Both the position numbers and the translations under genes were made by a program. Below the pieces are notes generated by a model. It ran no database searches, was not told the DNA's origin, and saw only the letters and a list, made by a program, of their open reading frames with translations. Shown here piece by piece: positions 1-6,142 of a DNA stretch of 7,383 nt. The stretch covers positions 1 to 7,383 of the forward strand of contig JAUZQH010000163.1 of NCBI GenBank assembly GCA_030951065.1, written 5' to 3'. Origin of the DNA: Mariprofundus sp. Its GTDB lineage: Bacteria; Pseudomonadota; Zetaproteobacteria; Mariprofundales; Mariprofundaceae. Each line of letters starts with the position of its first letter. Position 1 is the stretch's first letter.

Positions 1-283
1 TATTGTAGTAGCCTGTGGTTTTACCATGCTCCAACATGGCGCCTTCACCATATTCACCACCAACACCAAAACCGGCTTTAAATACTTCCGGGAATACGAG
101 GATGGCAGATGCCTTGCTGGCCAGCTCCCGACCCGATTTCACCTGTGAATAAAATGTGGTCAATGTCGCCCTTACCTTGGCATTGATTTCGGCCTTGCTG
201 GCAGCCTCAGCCGTCGGGACAGTCAGCAGACCGACAAGCAAGGATAATATGAACAGTTTGGCGCGCATTGAGATTGATAACAT
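1..283 (-). CDS. SYLF/YSC84-type lipid-binding domain protein, secreted (partial, 3' end outside window)
   Basis: Reading the minus strand from 283 gives an open frame to the window edge (94 codons, no stop), so the C-terminal part is missing. The product begins with a signal peptide: basic Arg7/Lys9, a hydrophobic stretch (LFILSLLVGLL), then a likely signal peptidase I site after TAEA (about residue 27). The mature part contains LASKASAILVFPEVF and KAGFGVGGEYGEGAM, the hallmark start of the SYLF (YSC84/DUF500) domain, which in eukaryotic members binds phosphoinositides; the bacterial role is not established. The ATG at 283 is chosen because AAGGAG lies 6 bases upstream; an in-frame ATG at 268 is a weaker alternative. 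The protein is probably periplasmic. The gene is divergent from the DUF1499 gene. Family assignment is firm; function is unknown. Confidence 0.87.
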   Translation of the reverse strand, partial: MLSISMRAKLFILSLLVGLLTVPTAEAASKAEINAKVRATLTTFYSQVKSGRELASKASAILVFPEVFKAGFGVGGEYGEGAMLEHGKTTGYYN

Positions 284-353
284 TGCAGACTCCTTCTACT
301 TCGCACTGGAAACAGCTCAGCAATGCTGCGTTATTTTGTTATGGCGGGTATGA

Positions 354-364
354 TGTGAATCACA
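354..364. promoter_or_regulatory. Candidate operator palindrome TGTGA-A-TCACA in the divergent intergenic region
   Basis: The 139-base gap between the SYLF gene and the DUF1499 gene contains a perfect 5+1+5 palindrome, TGTGAATCACA. Its half-sites match the TGTGA/TCACA half-sites of CRP/FNR-family regulators, but the spacer is 1 base instead of the usual 6 for CRP, so it is not a standard CRP site. A possible -10 hexamer, TATGAT (349-354), abuts it, with no convincing -35 element. The position would suit a regulator of the plus-strand gene. Only the palindrome is seen; regulation is inference. Confidence 0.25.
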
Positions 365-422
365 CTTCTTTTGCACTGTCTGACTGACAGGTTAGTTTGA
401 GCACGGAACTGATGGAGACGTG

Positions 423-917
423 GTGAGAAAACTGATGATAACGCTGTTAACCTTGTTTGTTCTGATGTTGATGGGAATATTTTCTATGGGTATATACTCG
501 CATAAGCCCCCTGAACTCGGGCTCATCGATGGCAAGCTCAGTCCCTGCCCGAATAAACCCAACTGTGTATGCAGCGAGGGTGATACGGCGAATGCTCAAA
601 ACAACATCCAGCCATTATCCATTGCAGGGATGGAAGATCACATCGCCTGGGCGAACCTGATTGACGCGGTGAGGGCCAGTGGCGGGTCGATTCAACGGCA
701 CAGTGATACCTATCTGCATGCGACATTCACATCGACCCTGTTTCGTTTTGTGGATGATTTCGAGGCCAGACTGGATTCCACGAGTCATCTTATCCATATC
801 CGCTCCGCATCGCGCGTGGGGCATTCCGATTTCGGCGTGAATCGTAAAAGGGCCGAAAGAATTCGTCTCGAATACGACAAGCATTCACCACCAAGAACAA
901 GCCGGGTCATCAGGTAA
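423..917 (+). CDS. DUF1499 family protein with N-terminal membrane anchor
   Basis: The frame encodes about 164 residues. A short basic start is followed by one hydrophobic segment (about residues 4-25), either an uncleaved anchor or a signal peptide, so the rest should face the periplasm. The soluble part shows the DUF1499 pattern: LGLIDGKLSPCPNKPNCV, then W..L..AV, YLHATFTS, LFRFVDDFEARLD, and a C-terminal IRSASRVGHSDFGVNRKRAE. This is the usual size for the family, whose biochemical role is unknown. The motif usually written PNCVSS here reads PNCVCS, adding a cysteine. The start is a choice between tandem GTG codons at 420 and 423; GGAG at 414-417 is only 2 bases from the first but 5 from the second, so 423 is preferred. 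An ATG at 435 would clip the anchor. It could be co-transcribed with the lipoprotein gene 75 bases downstream. Confidence 0.88.
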   Translation: MRKLMITLLTLFVLMLMGIFSMGIYSHKPPELGLIDGKLSPCPNKPNCVCSEGDTANAQNNIQPLSIAGMEDHIAWANLIDAVRASGGSIQRHSDTYLHATFTSTLFRFVDDFEARLDSTSHLIHIRSASRVGHSDFGVNRKRAERIRLEYDKHSPPRTSRVIR

Positions 918-992
918 TACACACAGCGGCTGGTTTAATTTGTGTTGTGAAATAATAATATCCGGTTCAACCATAGGGGGAAGGTTATAAGC

Positions 993-1724
993 ATGATAAA
1001 ACCACTTTTGTTAACTCTGCTATCATTAATAATTTCCGGCTGCTCTGGTGCCATTCTGGATACAGACAGAGCGGACTGGGGAATTATGAAGATGTCAATT
1101 GTCAACACCACCGACAATACTTTTTTTGCGGACGGCAAGTGGAAATCAACAATGGGCGCTTTGAACGCCAATCGTTTTGGGCTTGCGTGTGACAACACAG
1201 CAAATGATATGAGATTCCATCATGGTGATTACCGGCATTGGTTTGTGGCACCAAGTGATTCAACCAAGTTGCAGGGGATGAAAAAATGTTCCAAAGATTC
1301 CCAATTAGAACCAAGCTGTATCGAAAACTGGAATCTATGCGGCAGAAAAGTACGAGTGACATGCCTGGATGATAAATTTTGTGGCCAAAGCGGCGAATCA
1401 TCTCTAGTCGCACAAATCAACAATCACAATCCACCCACCAATAATTACTTGCCAAGCGTAATAGTTAAAGAGCTGACTCAAGCACTGGGGAAAAGTCCAA
1501 AAGTAGCAAAATCAGTTGTGCTTTACATTACAGACTTTTGCCCTGCTGAGCATTCCAACAACAAAAAAAGCAACCAATGCCAGAGAGCGCAGGTTGATGT
1601 TTCAACCGCGGCTTTTCTAATGATGGGAAAAACGAACCCGCAAGGCTATATCAATACAAACGTGGATGTTTCTGTGGAGTTGCTAGATTCGAAAGATCCG
1701 ACTCCAGTTGGCCCGGAATACTAG
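993..1724 (+). CDS. Cysteine-rich lipoprotein, predicted double-psi beta-barrel (expansin/RlpA-like) fold
   Basis: A 243-residue protein with a lipoprotein signal peptide: Lys3, a hydrophobic core (LLLTLLSLII) and lipobox ISGC with the lipidated Cys at 17. It should be tethered to the cell envelope. The mature part has eight more cysteines (66, 99, 109, 116, 124, 130, 183, 196), enough for four disulfides. The segments CGRKVRVTC (116-124), VVLYITDFCP (175-184), QVDVSTAAFLMMG (200-212) and GYINTNVDVSVEL follow the order seen in double-psi barrels of bacterial expansins, barwin and RlpA (compare TD.YP, then DLSP.AF..IG). Asp181 and Asp202 sit where those families keep functional aspartates. There is no second carbohydrate-binding domain. 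I infer a cell-wall or polysaccharide-associated role but cannot name a substrate. A strong ribosome site (GGGGGAAGG, 976-984) lies 8 bases before the ATG. The gene is more A+T-rich than the PDH genes. Confidence 0.8.
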   Translation: MIKPLLLTLLSLIISGCSGAILDTDRADWGIMKMSIVNTTDNTFFADGKWKSTMGALNANRFGLACDNTANDMRFHHGDYRHWFVAPSDSTKLQGMKKCSKDSQLEPSCIENWNLCGRKVRVTCLDDKFCGQSGESSLVAQINNHNPPTNNYLPSVIVKELTQALGKSPKVAKSVVLYITDFCPAEHSNNKKSNQCQRAQVDVSTAAFLMMGKTNPQGYINTNVDVSVELLDSKDPTPVGPEY

Positions 1725-1780
1725 CCCGCACTATTCATGAATCGGCGTGATGATGACGCCGATTCATGAATAGTGCAGGG
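1725..1780. terminator. Long perfect hairpin between convergent genes (candidate bidirectional terminator)
   Basis: The left arm, 1728-1748, and right arm, 1756-1776, are perfectly complementary over 21 bases around a 7-base loop (GATGATG). CCC at 1725-1727 can pair with GGG at 1778-1780 across a one-base bulge. It begins directly after the lipoprotein stop codon and ends 52 bases from the lpdA stop, so transcripts from both strands would fold it. Neither side has a proper T-tract (TTTATTT appears only about 10 bases past the plus-strand side), so it is not a textbook intrinsic terminator. It may instead stabilise 3' ends, or be a remnant of a small repeat. Each arm contains the self-complementary ATTCATGAAT. 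Confidence 0.5.
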
Positions 1781-1832
1781 AAGCGATCCGTTTATTTGAC
1801 AAACCTGTAAACCACTCGTGACTTCAAGCGCT

Positions 1833-3686
1833 TTAGATGTGAATGGCGCGATCGTCTGAATCGAGTACGGATTCGTGGATCATTTCTGACAGGGTTGGAT
1901 GCGGGAACATGTGATGCGCCAGTTCCGCTTCAGTGGTTTCCAGTGTTTTGGCAACACCGAGCGATACTATCATTTCGGTCGCTTCCGCACCGACAATATG
2001 GGCACCGAGCAATTCACCGGTCTCGGCATGGAAGATGGTTTTCACCATACCGTCGGTTTCGGCCAGTCCCATGGCTTTACCATTGGTGTTGTAAGACATG
2101 CGTCCGACCTTGTACGGAATACCCTCTTCCTTGCACTGCGTTTCGGTTTTACCACATGAGCCGACCTGCGGCTGGCAATAGGTGCAACCGGGCACATTGC
2201 CGTAATCCACTTTGTGGGGATGTTTGCCGGCAATGGCCTCGACACAGACAATGCCTTCGTGACTGGCTACATGTGCCAGTGCAGGTGCCCCCACTACATC
2301 GCCAATGGCATAGATACCGGCATGATCGGTGCGATACCAGTCATCCACCTCAATCGCATTGCGATCGATTTTCATGGATGTGTTGTCTGCCCCGATATTT
2401 TCAGTATTGCCAATAATACCGACGGCAACCAGACAGACATCCCCTTCAACCGATGCCTGCTTGCCTTTGGCTTCATATTCCACCACGGCTTTACCATCGA
2501 CATTTTTGGCCGAGGATACCATGGCACCGGTAATAATTCTGATTTTCTGCTTCTTGAATGAACGTGCCACGATTTTGGAAATCTCGGGATCTTCCAGCGG
2601 CAGAATCTGGTCAGCCGCCTCGATCACAGTCACATCGGAACCCATGGCATTATAGAAATAGGCGAATTCCATACCGATGGCGCCCGAACCGATTACCACC
2701 AGTTTTTTCGGCAATGCTTTCGGAGCCAGAGCCTGTTTATAGGTGATGATCACATCCTCATCGACATCCATGCCCGGGAATGCCCGTGCACGTGCGCCGG
2801 TGGCGACAATCACATGTTTGGCGGTCACCTGTGTTGATTTACCCTCGGCATCCTTCACCATCAACCTGTTACCGGATTCGAATGAGGCAAAGCCTTCGAT
2901 ATGTTCCACTTTATTCTTCTTGAACAGGAATCCGATACCGCTATTCAGTTTGGCGGAAATTGCACGCGAACGGGCAACGGCTTTTTCCAGATCGGGATTG
3001 GCTTCACTGACACCCAGCCCCAGCGCTTCTCCACTGTGCCGGATAATATTGATCACTTCTGCGGTGCGTAACAATGCCTTGGTCGGAATACAGCCCCAGT
3101 TCAGACAGATGCCACCCAGATGGGTGGACTCAATACAGGCCACTTTCAGGCCCAGCTGGGCGGCGCGAATGGCAGCCACATAACCACCCGGTCCGGCCCC
3201 GATGACGACCACATCATATTCACCGTCGGCATTGAACAGGCCGGACGGTTTCAGGTTCAGTTCAGTCTCTTCTTCAATGACGGTTTCCGCATCATGCACG
3301 GCATGGCCGATTTCAGCCGCAGCCTGAGCTTCCGGAGCAGTTTCCGCAGCCAGTGCCGCCGCTTCTTCTGCCGGCGCATCTGTCTCGGCCTCAACCAGCA
3401 TTTCAACACCGGAACTTTGCGGCATATAATCGGCCGGCACGTCTTCACCATCTTCGGCGATCACGGCAATAGCCGCACCAACCGGTACAATGGTGCCTTC
3501 CGGCGCAATGATTTTATGCAGGATGCCTTCATCCACGACTTCCATTTCCATGGTGGCTTTGTCGGTCTCCACTTCGGCCATCACATCGCCGGAAACCAGT
3601 TCATCGCCCTCCTTCTTCAACCAGCGGGCGATTTTACCCTCGGTCATGGTCGGAGATAACTGGGTCATAAATACATCAATTGGCAT
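1833..3686 (-). CDS. lpdA: Dihydrolipoyl dehydrogenase (E3 of pyruvate dehydrogenase) with N-terminal lipoyl domain
   Basis: This flavoprotein reoxidises the dihydrolipoyl arm of E2 and passes electrons through FAD to NAD+. It has 617 residues, against about 470 for a plain E3, because of an added lipoyl domain (1-80, ETDKA with lipoyl Lys43) and an Ala/Glu-rich linker (about 90-150). The E3 part follows: FAD motif GAGPGG (163-168), redox disulfide Cys194/Cys199 in GGICLNWGCIPTK, NAD-binding GSGAIGME (333-340), second FAD motif GIYAIGDV (457-464), and the dimer-interface catalytic pair His596/Glu601 in HPTLSE. All key residues are present. Lipoyl-bearing E3s are known, for example in Neisseria (P64k) and Ralstonia (PdhL). 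It is the last gene of the operon, 83 bases after pdhC. GAGG 7 bases before the ATG supports the start. The segment 501-519 has four cysteines (501, 504, 511, 519). Confidence 0.97.
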   Translation of the reverse strand: MPIDVFMTQLSPTMTEGKIARWLKKEGDELVSGDVMAEVETDKATMEMEVVDEGILHKIIAPEGTIVPVGAAIAVIAEDGEDVPADYMPQSSGVEMLVEAETDAPAEEAAALAAETAPEAQAAAEIGHAVHDAETVIEEETELNLKPSGLFNADGEYDVVVIGAGPGGYVAAIRAAQLGLKVACIESTHLGGICLNWGCIPTKALLRTAEVINIIRHSGEALGLGVSEANPDLEKAVARSRAISAKLNSGIGFLFKKNKVEHIEGFASFESGNRLMVKDAEGKSTQVTAKHVIVATGARARAFPGMDVDEDVIITYKQALAPKALPKKLVVIGSGAIGMEFAYFYNAMGSDVTVIEAADQILPLEDPEISKIVARSFKKQKIRIITGAMVSSAKNVDGKAVVEYEAKGKQASVEGDVCLVAVGIIGNTENIGADNTSMKIDRNAIEVDDWYRTDHAGIYAIGDVVGAPALAHVASHEGIVCVEAIAGKHPHKVDYGNVPGCTYCQPQVGSCGKTETQCKEEGIPYKVGRMSYNTNGKAMGLAETDGMVKTIFHAETGELLGAHIVGAEATEMIVSLGVAKTLETTEAELAHHMFPHPTLSEMIHESVLDSDDRAIHI

Positions 3687-3699
3687 GTCTAAACCTCAA
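3411..3699 (-). repeat. Direct repeat, lpdA copy: lipoyl-domain coding sequence plus ribosome binding site
   Basis: This segment encodes residues 1-92 of E3 and its leader and is a close copy of 4781-5069 at the start of pdhC. The proteins match at 77 of 92 positions, with the first 28 residues identical. The likeness continues past the start codon: 12 of the 13 bases just upstream match, including the GAGG ribosome site. It is best explained by duplication of one lipoyl module with its translation start. Which copy is the original cannot be told here. Confidence 0.85.
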
Positions 3700-3711
3700 T
3701 AAAAGCTTTTA

Positions 3712-3762
3712 ACCGCAGAGGACGCAGAGGAGGTCATAGAAAAAACCTGTGTTTTCTGCGGT
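3712..3762. repeat. Imperfect inverted repeat in the pdhC-lpdA gap
   Basis: The 83-base gap holds ACCGCAGAGGACGCAG (starting 3712) facing CTGTGTTTTCTGCGGT (ending 3762). The outer 8 bases are perfectly complementary, and 13 of the first 16 positions match overall. The left arm itself contains a short tandem (CGCAGAGGA, CGCAGAGGA). The element would fold in the operon transcript between the E2 and E3 genes. A related-looking element sits in the pdhB-pdhC gap. It resembles dispersed intergenic repeats of environmental proteobacteria; that family link is from memory and not tested. Confidence 0.55.
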
Positions 3763-3769
3763 GAGTAAA

Positions 3770-5056
3770 TTAAATCAATACGCTCGCGGGCATTTCTATG
3801 TGTTTCTTCAGGGCGGCCAGGAATTCGGCGCCGACAGCGCCATCGACAACACGGTGGTCGCAGGAAAGCGTCAGTGTCATCATCTTTCTGACGGTGACAG
3901 CGCCATTTTCAACCACGGCGCGCTCTTCCGTGCCACCTACAGCCAGAATTGCACCTTCGGGCGGATTGACGATGGCTGCGAACTGTTTAATGCCGTACAT
4001 GCCCAGATTGGAAATCGAGAACGTACCACCTGAATATTCTTCCGGCTTCAGTTCACCGGCGCGTGCACGACCGGCCATCTCTTTCACTTCGGCGGAGATA
4101 TCGGTGATACCCTTCTGCTCGGCAAAGCGGATCACCGGCGTAATCAAACCGCCTTCAATGGCTACTGCCACCGAGATATGCGCATGTTTGTGCATCAGCG
4201 TATCGCTATCGGTCCAGCTGGCATTGGCAGCCGGTACGTCTGTTAATGCTTTGGCAACCGCCTTGATAATGAAATCGTTCACGCTGAGTCTGAATGCGCC
4301 ATCGGCCGCTTCATTGAGCTGGGCACGCAGATCCATCAATCGATCCATGGCAACATCCACACTCAGGTAGAAATGCGGCACCTGCTGCTTGGATTCGGAT
4401 AAGCGGCGGGCAATCGCCTTGCGCATCATGGAATTTTCCACACGCTCGAATTCATCGGCATGGTACGGTAACGGGCCTTGCGGCAACGGGCGTGCCGGCG
4501 GCGGTGTTACAGCCGCAGTAGAACCACCCAGACTGATACCTCGTCTGGAAGCAGCCTCGATATCGGCTTTAACAATGCGCCCGTTCGGGCCACTGCCCTG
4601 AATGGCGGCAAGATTGATGCCTTTCTGTTTGGCCAGGCGGCGTGCCAGCGGGCTGGCCTTGATGCGTCCTGTTCTGGCGACCGGAGCCGGGGCAGACTCC
4701 ACGGGTGCAGGTGCCACTGCTTCGACGGCCTGTTGAACAGCGGGTTCAGGCGCGGGTTCAACTGCGGGAGTTGCTTCTGTGCTGCTTTCCGGCACGTAAT
4801 CGGCAGGTACTTCCTCGCCATCTTCGGCAATCACAGCAATGGCGGTGCCGACGGCGACAGTGGAGCCCTCGGGCGCAAGGATTTTGTGCATCACGCCCTC
4901 ATCCACAACTTCCATTTCCATGGTTGCCTTATCGGTTTCCACTTCGGCCATGATTTCACCGGATTCCAGCGTATCACCTTCCTTTTTCAACCAGCGGGCA
5001 ATTTTACCCTCGGTCATGGTCGGTGATAACTGCGTCATAAAAACATCAATCGGCAT
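3770..5056 (-). CDS. pdhC: Dihydrolipoyl acetyltransferase (E2 of pyruvate dehydrogenase)
   Basis: E2 forms the core of the complex, carrying the acetyl group on lipoyl-lysine and passing it to CoA. The 428 residues show three parts: one lipoyl domain (1-80, lipoyl Lys43 in ETDKA), a Pro/Ala-rich linker (about 88-128), the peripheral-subunit-binding domain (about 130-170, [18 protein letters not shown] and [14 protein letters not shown]), a second linker, and the catalytic domain (about 200-428) with [10 protein letters not shown] and the active-site [10 protein letters not shown], where His401 and Asp405 are the catalytic residues. This is the usual length for a single-lipoyl E2 of the alphaproteobacterial/mitochondrial type. 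GAGG lies 7 bases before the ATG. It follows pdhB after 103 bases and precedes lpdA by 83, unlike the tight pdhA-pdhB junction. The pyruvate rather than branched-chain or 2-oxoglutarate assignment comes from the neighbouring E1 genes and overall similarity. Confidence 0.96.
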   Translation of the reverse strand: MPIDVFMTQLSPTMTEGKIARWLKKEGDTLESGEIMAEVETDKATMEMEVVDEGVMHKILAPEGSTVAVGTAIAVIAEDGEEVPADYVPESSTEATPAVEPAPEPAVQQAVEAVAPAPVESAPAPVARTGRIKASPLARRLAKQKGINLAAIQGSGPNGRIVKADIEAASRRGISLGGSTAAVTPPPARPLPQGPLPYHADEFERVENSMMRKAIARRLSESKQQVPHFYLSVDVAMDRLMDLRAQLNEAADGAFRLSVNDFIIKAVAKALTDVPAANASWTDSDTLMHKHAHISVAVAIEGGLITPVIRFAEQKGITDISAEVKEMAGRARAGELKPEEYSGGTFSISNLGMYGIKQFAAIVNPPEGAILAVGGTEERAVVENGAVTVRKMMTLTLSCDHRVVDGAVGAEFLAALKKHIEMPASVLI

Positions 5057-5069
5057 GTGTAAACCTCAA
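4781..5069 (-). repeat. Direct repeat, pdhC copy: lipoyl-domain coding sequence plus ribosome binding site
   Basis: This is the partner of 3411-3699. It encodes residues 1-92 of E2 and the leader with GAGG. By eye the DNA is also close, with many differences at third codon positions, so the two copies have diverged under protein constraint or been kept alike by gene conversion. Confidence 0.85.
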
Positions 5070-5078
5070 CAAGATTTA

Positions 5079-5149
5079 ACCGCGAAGATCACAGAAGAAC
5101 ACGACGTAAAATGCATCAAAACCGCTTCGTGACTTCCGTGTACTTCGGG
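5079..5149. repeat. Degenerate inverted repeat in the pdhB-pdhC gap
   Basis: The 103-base gap contains CGAAGATCACAGAAGAACAC (from 5082) facing CGTGACTTCCGTGTACTTCG (to 5147). The reverse complement of the second reads CGAAGTACACGGAAGTCACG, so both arms are made of loosely repeated GAAG-NCAC units in opposite orientation. The left edge TTTAACCGCG resembles TTTTAACCGCA beside the element in the pdhC-lpdA gap, suggesting two diverged members of one repeat family. The transcript could form an imperfect hairpin here. Any role in E1/E2 expression balance is inference. Confidence 0.5.
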
Positions 5150-5159
5150 GCAAGTTCCA

Positions 5160-6140
5160 TCAGGCACGGCCAAAGGCAGTGCGGGCAGCTTCTACAATAT
5201 CGCGAACACTGGGTAATGCCAGTGCTTCCAGATTGGCCGCATATGGCATCGGCACATCCTTGCCGGTAACGCGAATAACCGGAGAATCGAGATCATCAAA
5301 AGCACGTTCCATAATACGGGCGGAAATTTCCGCGCCGATACCGGCAAAACGCCAGCCTTCCTCGACAACAACCGCACAGTTCGTTTTAGCGACAGATGTG
5401 ATAATCGTATTTTCATCCAGCGGTCGAATGGTGCGCGGATCGATAATTTCAGCCTCAATCCCTTCTTTGGCCAGCTCTTTGGCGGCAGCCAGAGCAAAAC
5501 CGGTCATGCGTGAATGCGCCACAATGGTCACATCGGAACCGGCGCGTTTCACATCCGCCTTGCCCAGTGGAATAATATATTCCTCATCCGGAACTTCCCC
5601 GACATCACCGTAATTGATCTCGTTTTCGATAAAAACCACGGTATCATTATCACGAATAGAAGCCTTCAACAAACCCTTGGCATCAGCGGGGTTGGATGGC
5701 ATGACCACCTTCAGACCCGGCACATTGGCCATCCAGTTCTCCAGACTCTGTGAATGTTGTGCGCCCACACGCGCAGCGGAACCGCCGGCACCACGAAACA
5801 CCATCGGCACCGAATACTGCCCCCCGGACATATATTTCATCTTGGCCGCTGCATTAACGATCTGATCCAGTGCCAGCATGGCAAAGTTCCAGGTCATGAA
5901 TTCAATCACCGGACGCAAACCGGTCATGGCGGCACCGACGCCGAGGCCGGCAAAGCCCAGTTCGGTAATGGGTGTGTCAATAACGCGTTTGGAGCCGAAC
6001 TTGTCCAGCAATCCCTGTGATACTTTGTAAGCACCATTGTATTCGGCCACTTCTTCACCCATCAGGAACACGTTTTCATCCCGGGTCATCTCTTCGGCCA
6101 TGGCCTGATTCAACGCTTCACGGTAGGTAATTTTACTCAT
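5160..6140 (-). CDS. pdhB: Pyruvate dehydrogenase E1 component, beta subunit
   Basis: The 326-residue protein pairs with PdhA to form the alpha2beta2 thiamine-diphosphate enzyme that decarboxylates pyruvate and acetylates the E2 lipoyl arm. Recognisable E1-beta segments are MGEEVAEYNGAYKVSQGLL near residues 27-45 (with the glutamate that activates the thiazolium ring of the cofactor), RVIDTPITELGFAGLGVGAA, the RGAGG...GAQHSQSLE stretch at about 116-132, and the C-terminal transketolase-like domain with IDPRTIRPLDENTI and VVVEEGWRFAGIGAEI. The length is typical of the family. Its ATG follows the pdhA stop by only 2 bases, so the two subunits are probably translationally coupled, which suits their equal stoichiometry. 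The likely ribosome site (AAGGTGG) lies within the end of pdhA. Confidence 0.96.
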   Translation of the reverse strand: MSKITYREALNQAMAEEMTRDENVFLMGEEVAEYNGAYKVSQGLLDKFGSKRVIDTPITELGFAGLGVGAAMTGLRPVIEFMTWNFAMLALDQIVNAAAKMKYMSGGQYSVPMVFRGAGGSAARVGAQHSQSLENWMANVPGLKVVMPSNPADAKGLLKASIRDNDTVVFIENEINYGDVGEVPDEEYIIPLGKADVKRAGSDVTIVAHSRMTGFALAAAKELAKEGIEAEIIDPRTIRPLDENTIITSVAKTNCAVVVEEGWRFAGIGAEISARIMERAFDDLDSPVIRVTGKDVPMPYAANLEALALPSVRDIVEAARTAFGRA

Positions 6141-6142
6141 CT

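Noticed and set aside
156..353. Plus-strand open frame of 65 codons
   Set aside because: It lies mostly opposite the SYLF gene, has no family resemblance, and the minus-strand reading gives a clear signal peptide and SYLF motif with a good ribosome site.
354..364. Canonical CRP binding site
   Set aside because: A CRP site has 6 bases between TGTGA and TCACA; here there is 1. It is kept only as an unassigned palindrome.
1102..1413. Minus-strand open frame of 103 codons opposite the lipoprotein gene
   Set aside because: The plus-strand reading has a lipobox, a strong ribosome site and barrel-like motifs; the antisense product shows nothing recognisable.
3120..3659. Plus-strand open frame of 179 codons opposite lpdA
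   Set aside because: Its Phe/His-rich product is what the lipoyl and FAD-domain codons give when read antisense. The similar-looking antisense frame at 4478-5026 arises because the lipoyl sequence is duplicated, not because of a conserved protein.
4478..5026. Plus-strand open frame of 182 codons opposite pdhC
   Set aside because: Antisense shadow of a strongly supported E2 gene; no ribosome site or family motif of its own.
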